Below, one piece after another: positions 7,426 through 13,610 of a stretch of 13,610 nt of DNA. Under the pieces are notes generated by a model. That model ran no database searches, was not told where the DNA came from, and saw nothing but the letters and a program-made list of their open reading frames with translations. Source of the DNA: an uncultured Actinomycetes bacterium. Its GTDB lineage: Bacteria; Actinomycetota; Actinomycetes; S36-B12. The stretch covers positions 1-13,610 of the forward strand of contig CAIXFB010000376.1 in NCBI GenBank assembly GCA_903918595.1, given 5' to 3'. The translations under genes were made by a program, and so were the position numbers. Numbering within the stretch: position 1 is the stretch's first letter; every line of letters begins with the position of its first letter.

Positions 7426-7941
7426 TTAGAGCAGGGCGCGCGCGTCTAGGTTCTCCTGAGGAATGGGTACTCCCGCAGTCACACACGCGCGTTCAATCCT
7501 TTTGGCGCTCAGACGCAAACGCGTCTTTTGGGCCTTGTTGATGCCGTCAATCCCACTATTCGGAGCGACCCTCGCCAAGTTGGCCTGCATCCGTTCTGCG
7601 TTCGAGAGGACCTGCTCAGGCAGTGCTCCGGCTACAAAACTTTGATCCGCATCAATCACAAGAGCATCGACGGCCGTCTTGTACTCCTGAAGGAGTGCTC
7701 GCTTTTCCTTCTTCGTGAGGTCCTCTGCCCCCGCTGCCGCTTGGCTGCGAATGAGGTCGACTTCGAAGAATGTCTCGCATGCTGTGATTGGGGCGGTGGA
7801 GGGCTCATCGGTCACCGCTGGAGTTGAGGGGGCGCTCAGCGTGGGAGTGGGCTCAGCCTCTCCTTCAGAGGAACAGGCCGCCAGGGTGCACACCAAGATC
7901 GCGGAGGTGCTCAGGATGAAGGCACTTCGGATTCGGGACAT
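7426..7941 (-). CDS. Small secreted lipoprotein of unknown function
   Basis: A 171-residue protein with a lipoprotein signal: a basic MSRIR, a hydrophobic stretch, and the lipobox LAAC with Cys23 as the lipid-anchored residue. A low-complexity linker rich in Pro, Thr, Ser and Glu follows (about 24-52). The mature domain is mainly helical and charged (LTKKEKRALLQEYKTAVDAL) and carries two cysteines, Cys55 and Cys153, which could form a disulfide. I recognise no family. ATG at 7941 is chosen because GGAG lies five bases upstream; the longer frame from 7989 would place its first codons on the likely promoter. It is probably anchored on the outer face of the membrane. Confidence 0.8.
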   Translation of the reverse strand: MSRIRSAFILSTSAILVCTLAACSSEGEAEPTPTLSAPSTPAVTDEPSTAPITACETFFEVDLIRSQAAAGAEDLTKKEKRALLQEYKTAVDALVIDADQSFVAGALPEQVLSNAERMQANLARVAPNSGIDGINKAQKTRLRLSAKRIERACVTAGVPIPQENLDARALL

Positions 7942-7981
7942 GAATTCTCCGATCAAGGGTCGATTACTCGGTACAAAGAGA

Positions 7982-8005
7982 ATACCCATTTCCCGTGATC
8001 AAAAC
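7982..8005 (-). promoter_or_regulatory. Possible sigma-B/sigma-F-type promoter of the lipoprotein gene
   Basis: On the minus strand GTTT (8005-8002) is followed after 14 bases by GGGTAT (7987-7982). That fits the actinobacterial stress-sigma pattern of GTTT or GNNT, a spacer of about 14-17, then GGGTAT or GGGTAC. The expected start would be near 7975, giving a leader of about 34 bases before the ATG at 7941. No good housekeeping -35/-10 pair is visible here. This rests on the motif alone. Confidence 0.4.
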
Positions 8006-8105
8006 GTAACAATCACCAGAGTTCTCCTCTTTGATGAAAGTGGAACGGGAGTACGGGCTCACTCACCTCTCGCGCTCCAGCAGAGCCACCCCTCGTGAGG
8101 TGGAC

Positions 8106-8885
8106 CTACCGAGTGAGGACTTTGTGAGCAATCCGCAGATCTGGTGAGTCAACGCAGATGAGGGAAATCAAGGCATCCGAAGCGGCCTCCAAGGATTCAT
8201 CGGTCACCGGCCCAAGAGCGTCAAATATGAACAGGACGTTACTGGTTTCAGGCGACAATCGAGTTCGCACGCACTGCCGCCAGTTCCATCGTCGACACGT
8301 CACCCCGATGTCGTCCCGCCAGATCACTTCACCTGGATCTGGCGTGGCAACCGTGGATTCGCCGTCAACCACAGTGTCGAATACTTCATCACCGTTTGCG
8401 CGGCCCAGTCGAGCCGCACCTTCATAGCTGTCAAGGTTTTCTCCACCGATGGGCACCAGGTGTTCGACTGAGATTGCGTTATAGAGGTCAGTGAGACGGT
8501 CGATCCTAGGAAGTCCTGCGTTGATTCGTCGCACCAACGACTCGACACTGCTGCGAGCCTGCCGAGGTTTCACCCCAAAACCAAGAAAGGCTTCGCGCCA
8601 CGCAGCAATCTCTGGCAGCGCTTCAGGTGCTTCTCCCCCAAGGCGAGCACGCGCTTTCTCCTCTGCCCGCTCCAATGCAGCATTACTGAATTCATCACTT
8701 GGTCCGCCGCGCACACCTGTGGCAGAGATGAGCAGTGCGCGGTAGTCCGGACGCAAGACAAAGATTGAGTCGTCGATGTAAGCGGAATCCAGACTGGCTT
8801 GCGGTTCGTTGCTAGGCATGACCAAGATGATTCCAGCCTCGTCTTCATGTTTCTGGACTATCCCGTTGACGCGCGAAAAGATCAT
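8106..8885 (-). CDS. B3/B4 domain-containing protein (PheRS beta-like tRNA-editing domain)
   Basis: A protein of up to 259 residues resembling the stand-alone B3/B4 family, named after the editing region of phenylalanyl-tRNA synthetase beta. Characteristic parts are FVLRPDYRALLISATGV, then AWREAFLGFGVKPRQARSSVESLVRR, INAGLPRIDRLTDLYNAISVEHLVPIGGENLD, and a later GEVIWRDDIGVTCRRWNWRQC. Stand-alone members are soluble and may edit or bind tRNA or amino acids; the actual role is not established. The start is uncertain. ATG at 8885 has no ribosome-binding site and lies nine bases after the nrdJ terminator hairpin, while in-frame ATG at 8819 (MPSNEPQAS) keeps all the conserved sequence and leaves room for a promoter. 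The sequence in the first 22 codons shows no family motif. Confidence 0.8.
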   Translation of the reverse strand: MIFSRVNGIVQKHEDEAGIILVMPSNEPQASLDSAYIDDSIFVLRPDYRALLISATGVRGGPSDEFSNAALERAEEKARARLGGEAPEALPEIAAWREAFLGFGVKPRQARSSVESLVRRINAGLPRIDRLTDLYNAISVEHLVPIGGENLDSYEGAARLGRANGDEVFDTVVDGESTVATPDPGEVIWRDDIGVTCRRWNWRQCVRTRLSPETSNVLFIFDALGPVTDESLEAASDALISLICVDSPDLRIAHKVLTR

Positions 8886-8893
8886 CCAGAAAC

Positions 8894-8943
8894 GTCAAAC
8901 CCTCTCGCTCCTCCCGTGAATGAGAGGAGCGAGAGGGTTTGAC
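8894..8943 (-). terminator. Perfect 20-bp hairpin terminator after nrdJ
   Basis: The arms 8894-8913 and 8924-8943 are exact reverse complements, with a 10-base loop at 8914-8923. It starts 21 bases after the nrdJ stop on the minus strand. The stem holds CCCTCTCGCTCCTC and is followed by only a weak T-run (GTTTCTGG). Such long stems without a U-tract are common as actinobacterial terminators and also block 3' decay. Being symmetric, it could also act on plus-strand transcripts. Confidence 0.8.
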
Positions 8944-8964
8944 ATATTGGACCCCGTGTCTGCG

Positions 8965-11784
8965 TCAGCTGCAGCCGGATGTGTTCCCGCAGCCTTCGCA
9001 GACGTAGCAGGAACCAGCTGGACGCATTTTGATCCCACAGGTCATGCAGAGTGGTGCATCGGATGCTGTGCCGGTGATCTCCTCGAGTAATTCTGCACTC
9101 GAGTGGGCTTGACTGACCCGCGGCTTGATCGGTGTCGCCGTTACTGCTTCGGTCACGATCTCCTCCACAGCAAGGTCCGCGGCAGGAGCTGCGTCGAGCT
9201 GGCCGTAGCTGCCTGCAACTGTTGCTGTCCGCTCATCTGCGGTGAAGATACTCATCGCCTCGCGGGTTTCGTAGGGAAGGTAGTCAAGGGCCAACCTGCG
9301 GAAGATGTAGTCCATGATCGACTGTGAGATTCGAATATCCGGATCATCGGTCATGCCAGCCGGCTCGAAGCGCATGTTCACAAACTTGCTCACAAACGCA
9401 TCCAGCGGAACGCCGTACTGCAGCGCGATGCTGATGGCAATGGAGAACGCATCCATCACGCCGGCAAGAGTCGAGCCTTGCTTACCAAGCTTGAGGAAGA
9501 CCTCACCAAGCTGACCATCGTCATAGCTTCCAGCGGTCATGTAACCCTCAGCACCAGCAACTGCGAACGAAGTGGTGCGACTTGGCCGTGACTTCGGAAG
9601 GCGACGACGCACAGGCTGTCCGAGTAGATCAATAGCAGCATCAATGGATTCGTCGACCTTTTTGGCCTTGGCATCAGAGAGAGGCTGACCGACCTTGCAG
9701 TTATCGCGGTAGATCGCTAGTGCCTTGACACCCATCTTCCAGGCCTCAAAGTAGACCTCTTCAACCTCGTCAACGGTGGCCGTTTCTGGCATGTTGACTG
9801 TCTTGGAGATCGCACCGGAGATGAATGGCTGAACAGCGGCCATCATGCGGACGTGACCCATTGGCGTAATCGAACGAGTACCCATCGCAGTATCGAAGAT
9901 GGCGTAATGCTCGGTCTTGAGGCCAGGGGCATCAATGACGTGACCGTTCTCTCCGATGAATTCGACAATTGCTTCAACGGTTTCTTCGGCGTAGCCAAGC
10001 TTGCGCAGCGCCAGCGGAATTGTCTGGTTGACAATCTGCATGGACCCGCCGCCAACCAACTTCTTGAACTTCACGAGCGAGAAGTCTGGCTCGATACCAG
10101 TTGTGTCGCAGTCCATCATGAATCCGATGGTGCCGGTGGGTGCAAGAACGGATGCTTGCGCGTTGCGCCAGCCGTTCTTCTCCCCTGTGCTGATGCACTC
10201 TTTCCAATTCTTGATCGCGACCTTCAACACATCCGCGTCAAGGCTAGACACCGCACGAACGTTGTCGTTGGCTGCAGCGTGCTTGCGCATTACACGCTTA
10301 TGGGCATCCTCATTGCGCTTGTAACCCTCGTATGGGCCCACAACGCCGGCAAGCTCGGCACTGCGCTTGTAGGCGGTACCCGTCATGAGGCTCGTGATGG
10401 ACGCAGCGAGCGCCCGCCCAGCATCGGAGTCATAGGGAAGACCTGTTGCCATCAGCAGTGCACCGAGGTTTGCATAACCGATCCCGAGCTGGCGGTACTT
10501 ACGGGTGGTGTCACCGATTGCCTCGGTCGGGAAATCTGCGAAGGAGATCGAGATATCCATCGCAGTGATGACCAACTCAACCGCCTTGGCGAACCGCACA
10601 GCATCAAATGTTCCGTCTTCCTTCAGGAAAGTAAGAAGGTTGAGGCTGGCGAGGTTGCAAGAGGAGTTATCAAGGCTCATGTACTCCGAGCAAGGGTTGG
10701 ATGCGTTGATCCGTCCGGTCTCGGGGTTGGTATGCCAGTCGTTGATGGTGCCGTCGTACTGGATACCGGGATCAGCGCAGGCCCAAGCAGCCTCGCTCAT
10801 CGTGCGGAACAGCGTTTTGGCATCAACAGTCTCAACAGCTCTGCCATCGGTGCGAGCGGTGAGGTCGAAGGAATCACCCTGTTCGACTGCGCGCATGAAC
10901 TCATCCGACACGCGCACTGAGTTGTTTGCGTTCTGGTACTGAACACTGACGATGTCTTTGCCGCCCAGGTCCATGTCGTAGCCTGCGTCGCGAAGGACCC
11001 GAATCTTGTCCTCTTCGCGCACCTTGGTCTCAATGAACTCTTCAATATCAGGGTGATCGATGTCGAGAACAACCATCTTCGCGGCGCGACGGGTCGCGCC
11101 ACCGCTCTTGATCGTTCCAGCCGATGCATCCGCACCGCGCATGAAGGAGACCGGACCGGACGCAGTTCCGCCAGAGGACTTGAGCAGCTCCTTGCTCGAA
11201 CGGATCCTGGAAAGGTTAAGGCCGGCACCAGATCCGCCCTTGAAGATGAAACCCTCTTCTTTGTACCAGTTGAGAATTGACTCCATGGTGTCGTCAACGG
11301 AAAGAATGAAACAGGCGCTCACCTGCTGAGGGGCATTGGTTCCCACGTTGAACCACACTGGAGAGTTGAAGCTGAACACCTGGTGGAGCAGCATGTAGGT
11401 GAGCTCGTGCTCGAAGATCTCTGCATCTTTGTCCGTGCGGAAGTAACCATGCTCTTTGCCAGCCTTGGTGTAGGTGAGCACTACTCGGTCAATCAGTTGC
11501 TTCAGGCTCCACTCGCGCTGATCGGTGTCCACTGCGCCACGGAAGTACTTTGTGGTGACGATCGTGGAAGCATTAACGCTCCAGAAATCGGGGTACTCGA
11601 CGCCCCGCTGCTCGAATACCGTCTCGCCGGTCTTCCAGTTGTTTTGGACGACGTCACGTCGTTCCCAATTCACCGCGTCGTAAGGGTGCACACCCTCAGT
11701 TGTGTAGAGACGCTCAATGGTGATTCCGGGCTTGCGCAGCGTGTTATGCACAAAGGCTGCTGGTGCGCTGGTGGTGATTGTCAT
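8965..11784 (-). CDS. nrdJ: Vitamin B12-dependent (class II) ribonucleoside-diphosphate reductase
   Basis: Reduces ribonucleotides to deoxyribonucleotides using adenosylcobalamin to make the active-site radical, so it works with or without oxygen but needs B12. The 939 residues are close to the usual length for actinobacterial NrdJ. Key residues are visible: Cys158 (QVSACFILS) and Cys376 (SSCNLASLNL) as the redox pair, and Asn363, thiyl Cys365 and Glu367 in NPCSEY. The phosphate-binding loop is APTGTIG at 548-554. A variable linker at about 855-905 leads to a zinc-ribbon-like tail with Cys913, Cys916, Cys926, Cys929, Cys932 and Cys938, whose cysteines probably re-reduce the active site. ATG at 11784 has AAAGG eight bases upstream. 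It lies 45 bases after nrdR, so it is cotranscribed and probably repressed by NrdR. No cobalamin riboswitch was recognised upstream. Confidence 0.97.
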   Translation of the reverse strand: MTITTSAPAAFVHNTLRKPGITIERLYTTEGVHPYDAVNWERRDVVQNNWKTGETVFEQRGVEYPDFWSVNASTIVTTKYFRGAVDTDQREWSLKQLIDRVVLTYTKAGKEHGYFRTDKDAEIFEHELTYMLLHQVFSFNSPVWFNVGTNAPQQVSACFILSVDDTMESILNWYKEEGFIFKGGSGAGLNLSRIRSSKELLKSSGGTASGPVSFMRGADASAGTIKSGGATRRAAKMVVLDIDHPDIEEFIETKVREEDKIRVLRDAGYDMDLGGKDIVSVQYQNANNSVRVSDEFMRAVEQGDSFDLTARTDGRAVETVDAKTLFRTMSEAAWACADPGIQYDGTINDWHTNPETGRINASNPCSEYMSLDNSSCNLASLNLLTFLKEDGTFDAVRFAKAVELVITAMDISISFADFPTEAIGDTTRKYRQLGIGYANLGALLMATGLPYDSDAGRALAASITSLMTGTAYKRSAELAGVVGPYEGYKRNEDAHKRVMRKHAAANDNVRAVSSLDADVLKVAIKNWKECISTGEKNGWRNAQASVLAPTGTIGFMMDCDTTGIEPDFSLVKFKKLVGGGSMQIVNQTIPLALRKLGYAEETVEAIVEFIGENGHVIDAPGLKTEHYAIFDTAMGTRSITPMGHVRMMAAVQPFISGAISKTVNMPETATVDEVEEVYFEAWKMGVKALAIYRDNCKVGQPLSDAKAKKVDESIDAAIDLLGQPVRRRLPKSRPSRTTSFAVAGAEGYMTAGSYDDGQLGEVFLKLGKQGSTLAGVMDAFSIAISIALQYGVPLDAFVSKFVNMRFEPAGMTDDPDIRISQSIMDYIFRRLALDYLPYETREAMSIFTADERTATVAGSYGQLDAAPAADLAVEEIVTEAVTATPIKPRVSQAHSSAELLEEITGTASDAPLCMTCGIKMRPAGSCYVCEGCGNTSGCS

Positions 11785-11829
11785 GACGTGCCTTTCTGGA
11801 GCGAGCGGATAGCGGAAGCGGGAAGCTGA

Positions 11830-12366
11830 TTAACGCGTTCGAGCGGTGTTAGTTTCTTCGTGATTCTGACGCGAGGCACTGACATTGAACGGGCGCCCAA
11901 CAGGCTCTTGACCCACTGGCTCGCCCTCGGCGCGAAGTAGAGCTATTTCGGCCTCGAAATCCTCAAGGTTGTCGAAAGATCGGTATACGGAGGCAAACCG
12001 AAGGTAGGCAACCTCATCGAGTTCCCGGAGTGGGCTAAGAATTGCAAGGCCCACCTCCATGGCTGGAACTTCCGCTTGCCCGGTGGCCCTGACCGCATCC
12101 TCAACCTGTTGCGCGAGCAGCGCCAAATCGTCCTCATTGACCGGTCGACCCTGACAAGCCTTCCGAACGCCGCTGACGACCTTTTGGCGGCTAAAAGTCT
12201 CACTGACCCCACTGCGCTTCACTACAACGAGGGAAGCAACCTCAGCTGTGGTAAATCTGCGCCCACAGGATGTGCACTCTCGGCGGCGCCTGACTGCGAG
12301 ACCTTCCTCGACCGTGCGTGAGTCAACTACGCGCGAATCGTCCTCTTTGCAGAATGGACAACGCAT
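11830..12366 (-). CDS. nrdR: Transcriptional repressor NrdR
   Basis: An ATP/dATP-sensing repressor of ribonucleotide reductase genes. The 178-residue protein begins with a zinc ribbon: Cys3 and Cys6 in MRCPFC, and Cys31 and Cys34 in CTSCGRRF, with the basic RRRR just before the second pair. An ATP-cone follows at about residues 46-136, from LVVVKRSGVSETFSRQKV to the YRSFDNLEDF region. The tail after about residue 150 is a polar extension (SASRQNHEETNTARTR) longer than the common 150-160-residue form. I start at ATG 12366 and not at GTG 12375, because AGGAGG (12380-12375) then has eight bases of spacing and the family begins MRCPFC. It leads the nrdR-nrdJ unit, and probable NrdR boxes lie 100-150 bases upstream, which suggests autoregulation. 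Confidence 0.96.
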   Translation of the reverse strand: MRCPFCKEDDSRVVDSRTVEEGLAVRRRRECTSCGRRFTTAEVASLVVVKRSGVSETFSRQKVVSGVRKACQGRPVNEDDLALLAQQVEDAVRATGQAEVPAMEVGLAILSPLRELDEVAYLRFASVYRSFDNLEDFEAEIALLRAEGEPVGQEPVGRPFNVSASRQNHEETNTARTR

Positions 12367-12441
12367 CAGGGGCACCTCCTTTCACTTTCGTAACATCCGT
12401 ATCGAAATTTCATCCATCCTCGGGACCAACTGGGGAATCCT

Positions 12442-12482
12442 TGTGGATGACCTGTTGATGAATAACCACAACCTGTGGACGA
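12442..12482. promoter_or_regulatory. Cluster of DnaA-box-like motifs in the nrdR leader
   Basis: On the minus strand TCGTCCACA (12482-12474) and TCATCCACA (12450-12442) each differ by one base from TTGTCCACA or TTATCCACA. TCATCAACA (12461-12453) and, on the plus strand, ATAACCACA (12462-12470) differ by two. The four lie about 10-12 bases apart. DnaA is known to act on nrdAB in E. coli. Whether it binds here is inference from motifs. Confidence 0.35.
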
Positions 12483-12513
12483 ATCACATAGGTTCGACTA
12501 CTACATCTAGGGA
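12466..12513. promoter_or_regulatory. Probable tandem NrdR boxes
   Basis: Box 1 is CTACTACATCTAGGGA at 12498-12513, close to the NrdR consensus acaCwAtATaTwGtgt and to the CTACATCTAG form I recall from actinobacteria. A weaker copy, CCACAACCTGTGGACG at 12466-12481, keeps C, A, A, T, T and G at consensus places. Its centre is 32 bases from that of box 1, about three helical turns, the usual spacing for NrdR pairs. Box 2 also overlaps a DnaA-box-like site, so its identity is less secure. Confidence 0.6.
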
Positions 12514-12594
12514 TTGGAACATTAGACCCATCTAGAGCTCCACGCAATCCCGACACACCGGGAAAACTGGCCAAAGCTGCATGTGTCCGAGCCG

Positions 12595-13368
12595 CTAGGC
12601 GATCGGTGGCGCAACAACGCCAGGCGCGGGGGGATCAGCTGCGGGCAACAGGCTGTTCAGCTCATCAGCGATGAATTTCGCCATGAGCCGATAATCCACG
12701 GCCCGATAGTGCAAACCATCGACGAATCGGACACCCGAGCTTCTCGCTTCACTTCCCCATGGGACGACGCGCACATTCGGGTGCTTGCGCGCCAGCTTGC
12801 GGACCTCGTCGTTGAACCACTTCTGCTTGGACTTGCTGAATCGATCCGCGTTGCCAGCGAAGGTTTCGACCCAAAAGATGTTTCGTTTCGAGCCAATCTG
12901 ATCAACGAGAGCAGCCATGCGTGAGCGTGTCACTCGACGATCTATCCATCGCATATCGTTGGTACCCAGCGCAATAACCACATTCTCTGGCAGTTGATTC
13001 AATTTTTTGGCGCGCGCCACCTGCACTCGGCCCCAGTCGAGCCGTTTCCCACCCCAACAGCGCACGGTTGGGGTCCAGCCCGATTTCTTGAGTTGAAATT
13101 TCACTTCCGATGCGGAATTCCTAATATGGGAGTCACCGATCACCAGAACCCGAGCTCCCCTGCCTGGCTCTCCCGTTGCTCGGGTCGATGACCACACCGG
13201 GGCCGAACACCCCTGCCAACCGGTGTACTTGGGCCAAGCGGGATCGCGCTCTGCAGCCACTGCTGGAGACGGAGCGGCCAACAGTGCCGTTGCCACCATG
13301 AAGACGAGAAGTCCGCTGAATGCCTGCCGCTCCTTCACTCGACCAGTATCACCCGGGTGGGGATTCAC
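12595..13368 (-). CDS. Exported SGNH hydrolase-like protein
   Basis: A 257-residue protein with an N-terminal signal peptide: basic VKER, a hydrophobic core FSGLLVFMVATALLAA, and probable cleavage near AVAA/E at about residue 39. The SGNH blocks are readable. Ser80 lies in VIGDSHIRNSAS, Asn137 in ALGTNDMRW, and Asp217 with His220 in VDGLHYRAVDY; a Gly-containing block lies near CWGGKRLDWG. Cys54 and Cys104 could form a disulfide. Block I (GDSH) recalls the SGNH domains of cell-wall acyltransferases and acetylesterases, so an extracytoplasmic esterase is likely; the substrate is unknown. The GTG start at 13368 overlaps the LysM gene stop by four bases (GTGA), which suggests coupled translation. 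An in-frame GTG at 13338 is an alternative. The C-terminal tail is proline and alanine rich. Confidence 0.82.
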   Translation of the reverse strand: MNPHPGDTGRVKERQAFSGLLVFMVATALLAAPSPAVAAERDPAWPKYTGWQGCSAPVWSSTRATGEPGRGARVLVIGDSHIRNSASEVKFQLKKSGWTPTVRCWGGKRLDWGRVQVARAKKLNQLPENVVIALGTNDMRWIDRRVTRSRMAALVDQIGSKRNIFWVETFAGNADRFSKSKQKWFNDEVRKLARKHPNVRVVPWGSEARSSGVRFVDGLHYRAVDYRLMAKFIADELNSLLPAADPPAPGVVAPPIA

Positions 13369-13610
13369 GAGGAGATCGGTACCACCACAGACTGGCCAGG
13401 AACGACTGTCGAATCTTGCATTCCATTGAGATCCCGGATCAGAGCGATGGTCTCTCGAGGATCTTTGGTTGGGGCTACCTCAGCAGCAATACTCCATAAG
13501 GACTCACCTGGCTGGACAACAACTGTGGCTGATGCAGGACCTCCCGAGGAGGATCCTGCGTCGGCCGTGATCTGGCCCGAAAGCACCACCATGACCGAAA
13601 GCACCACTGA
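13365..13610 (-). CDS. LysM domain-containing protein (5' end outside the window)
   Basis: The visible 81 or so codons hold a hydrophobic stretch (VVLSVMVVLSGQI), a short Ser/Gly-rich spacer, and one LysM domain from about TVVVQPGESLWSIA to VPGQSVVVPISS. The LysM signature GESLWSIA and the closing VPGQ..VPI are clear. LysM binds the sugar chains of peptidoglycan, so this is a small cell-wall-associated membrane or secreted protein. GTG codons at 13607 and 13604 and an ATG at 13592 are possible starts, but the membrane segment looks incomplete, so the true start is probably beyond the edge. A LysM gene beside nrdR, usually with lexA further out, is a familiar actinobacterial arrangement. The stop overlaps the SGNH start. 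Confidence 0.85.
   Translation of the reverse strand, partial: SVVLSVMVVLSGQITADAGSSSGGPASATVVVQPGESLWSIAAEVAPTKDPRETIALIRDLNGMQDSTVVPGQSVVVPISS

Noticed and set aside
9853..10920. A 355-codon open frame on the plus strand, antisense to nrdJ
   Set aside because: It lies wholly within the strongly conserved nrdJ coding sequence, has no recognisable domain or membrane pattern, and is explained as an opposite-strand shadow of a GC-biased codon pattern.
3449..12562. Shared CCGACACACCGG in the gaps near 3455 and 12549
   Set aside because: A 12-base match between two places in 13.6 kb is expected by chance several times; no longer similarity surrounds it.
11785..12594. Cobalamin riboswitch expected upstream of a B12-dependent reductase
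   Set aside because: I looked upstream of nrdJ and nrdR and did not see the B12-box core or a long structured leader; the gap before nrdJ is only 45 bases.
13577..13607. Direct repeat of CCGAAAGCACCAC at 13577-13589 and 13595-13607
   Set aside because: The 18-base offset keeps the reading frame and encodes a repeated VVLS in the hydrophobic segment of the LysM protein, so it is probably coding-sequence coincidence or a small duplication with no wider meaning.

Overview
The window looks like chromosomal DNA from an actinobacterium of moderate GC content. The evidence is a SAM-IV riboswitch, a class known mainly from Actinobacteria, the neighbouring nrdR and class II nrdJ genes next to a LysM protein (in many actinobacteria lexA comes next on that side), a DUF4192 protein, and frequent GTG starts. 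The genus cannot be fixed from the sequence. Gene packing is tight, the genes are mostly housekeeping, and no gap exceeds about 230 bases. I saw no tRNA, rRNA, CRISPR array, transposase or phage gene.

Left part, minus strand (1-4608): metY (O-acetylhomoserine sulfhydrylase, running off the left edge) sits behind a SAM-IV riboswitch, whose promoter follows directly on a DUF4192 gene. A cytoplasmic GDSL/SGNH hydrolase lies just upstream of that gene. An intrinsic terminator separates this pair from a multi-pass UPF0104/YbhN-type membrane protein.

Middle (4686-8885): a VOC (glyoxalase-like) protein and an AI-2E family permease form a plus-strand pair divergent from the YbhN gene. A stand-alone aldo/keto reductase follows. 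Then come a small lipoprotein and a B3/B4-domain protein, both on the minus strand.

Right part, minus strand (8894-13610): a deoxyribonucleotide-synthesis unit. The repressor gene nrdR is followed 45 bases later by the adenosylcobalamin-dependent ribonucleotide reductase gene nrdJ, which ends at a perfect 20-bp hairpin. Upstream of nrdR are a likely tandem pair of NrdR boxes and a cluster of DnaA-box-like motifs. Further upstream, a secreted SGNH hydrolase overlaps the end of a LysM-domain gene by four bases. The SGNH gene is the unusual member of this otherwise familiar neighbourhood.

I found no clear new multi-gene system. The most interesting items are regulatory: a readable two-state switch below the SAM-IV aptamer, the nrd control region, and a possible stress-sigma promoter in front of the lipoprotein gene.
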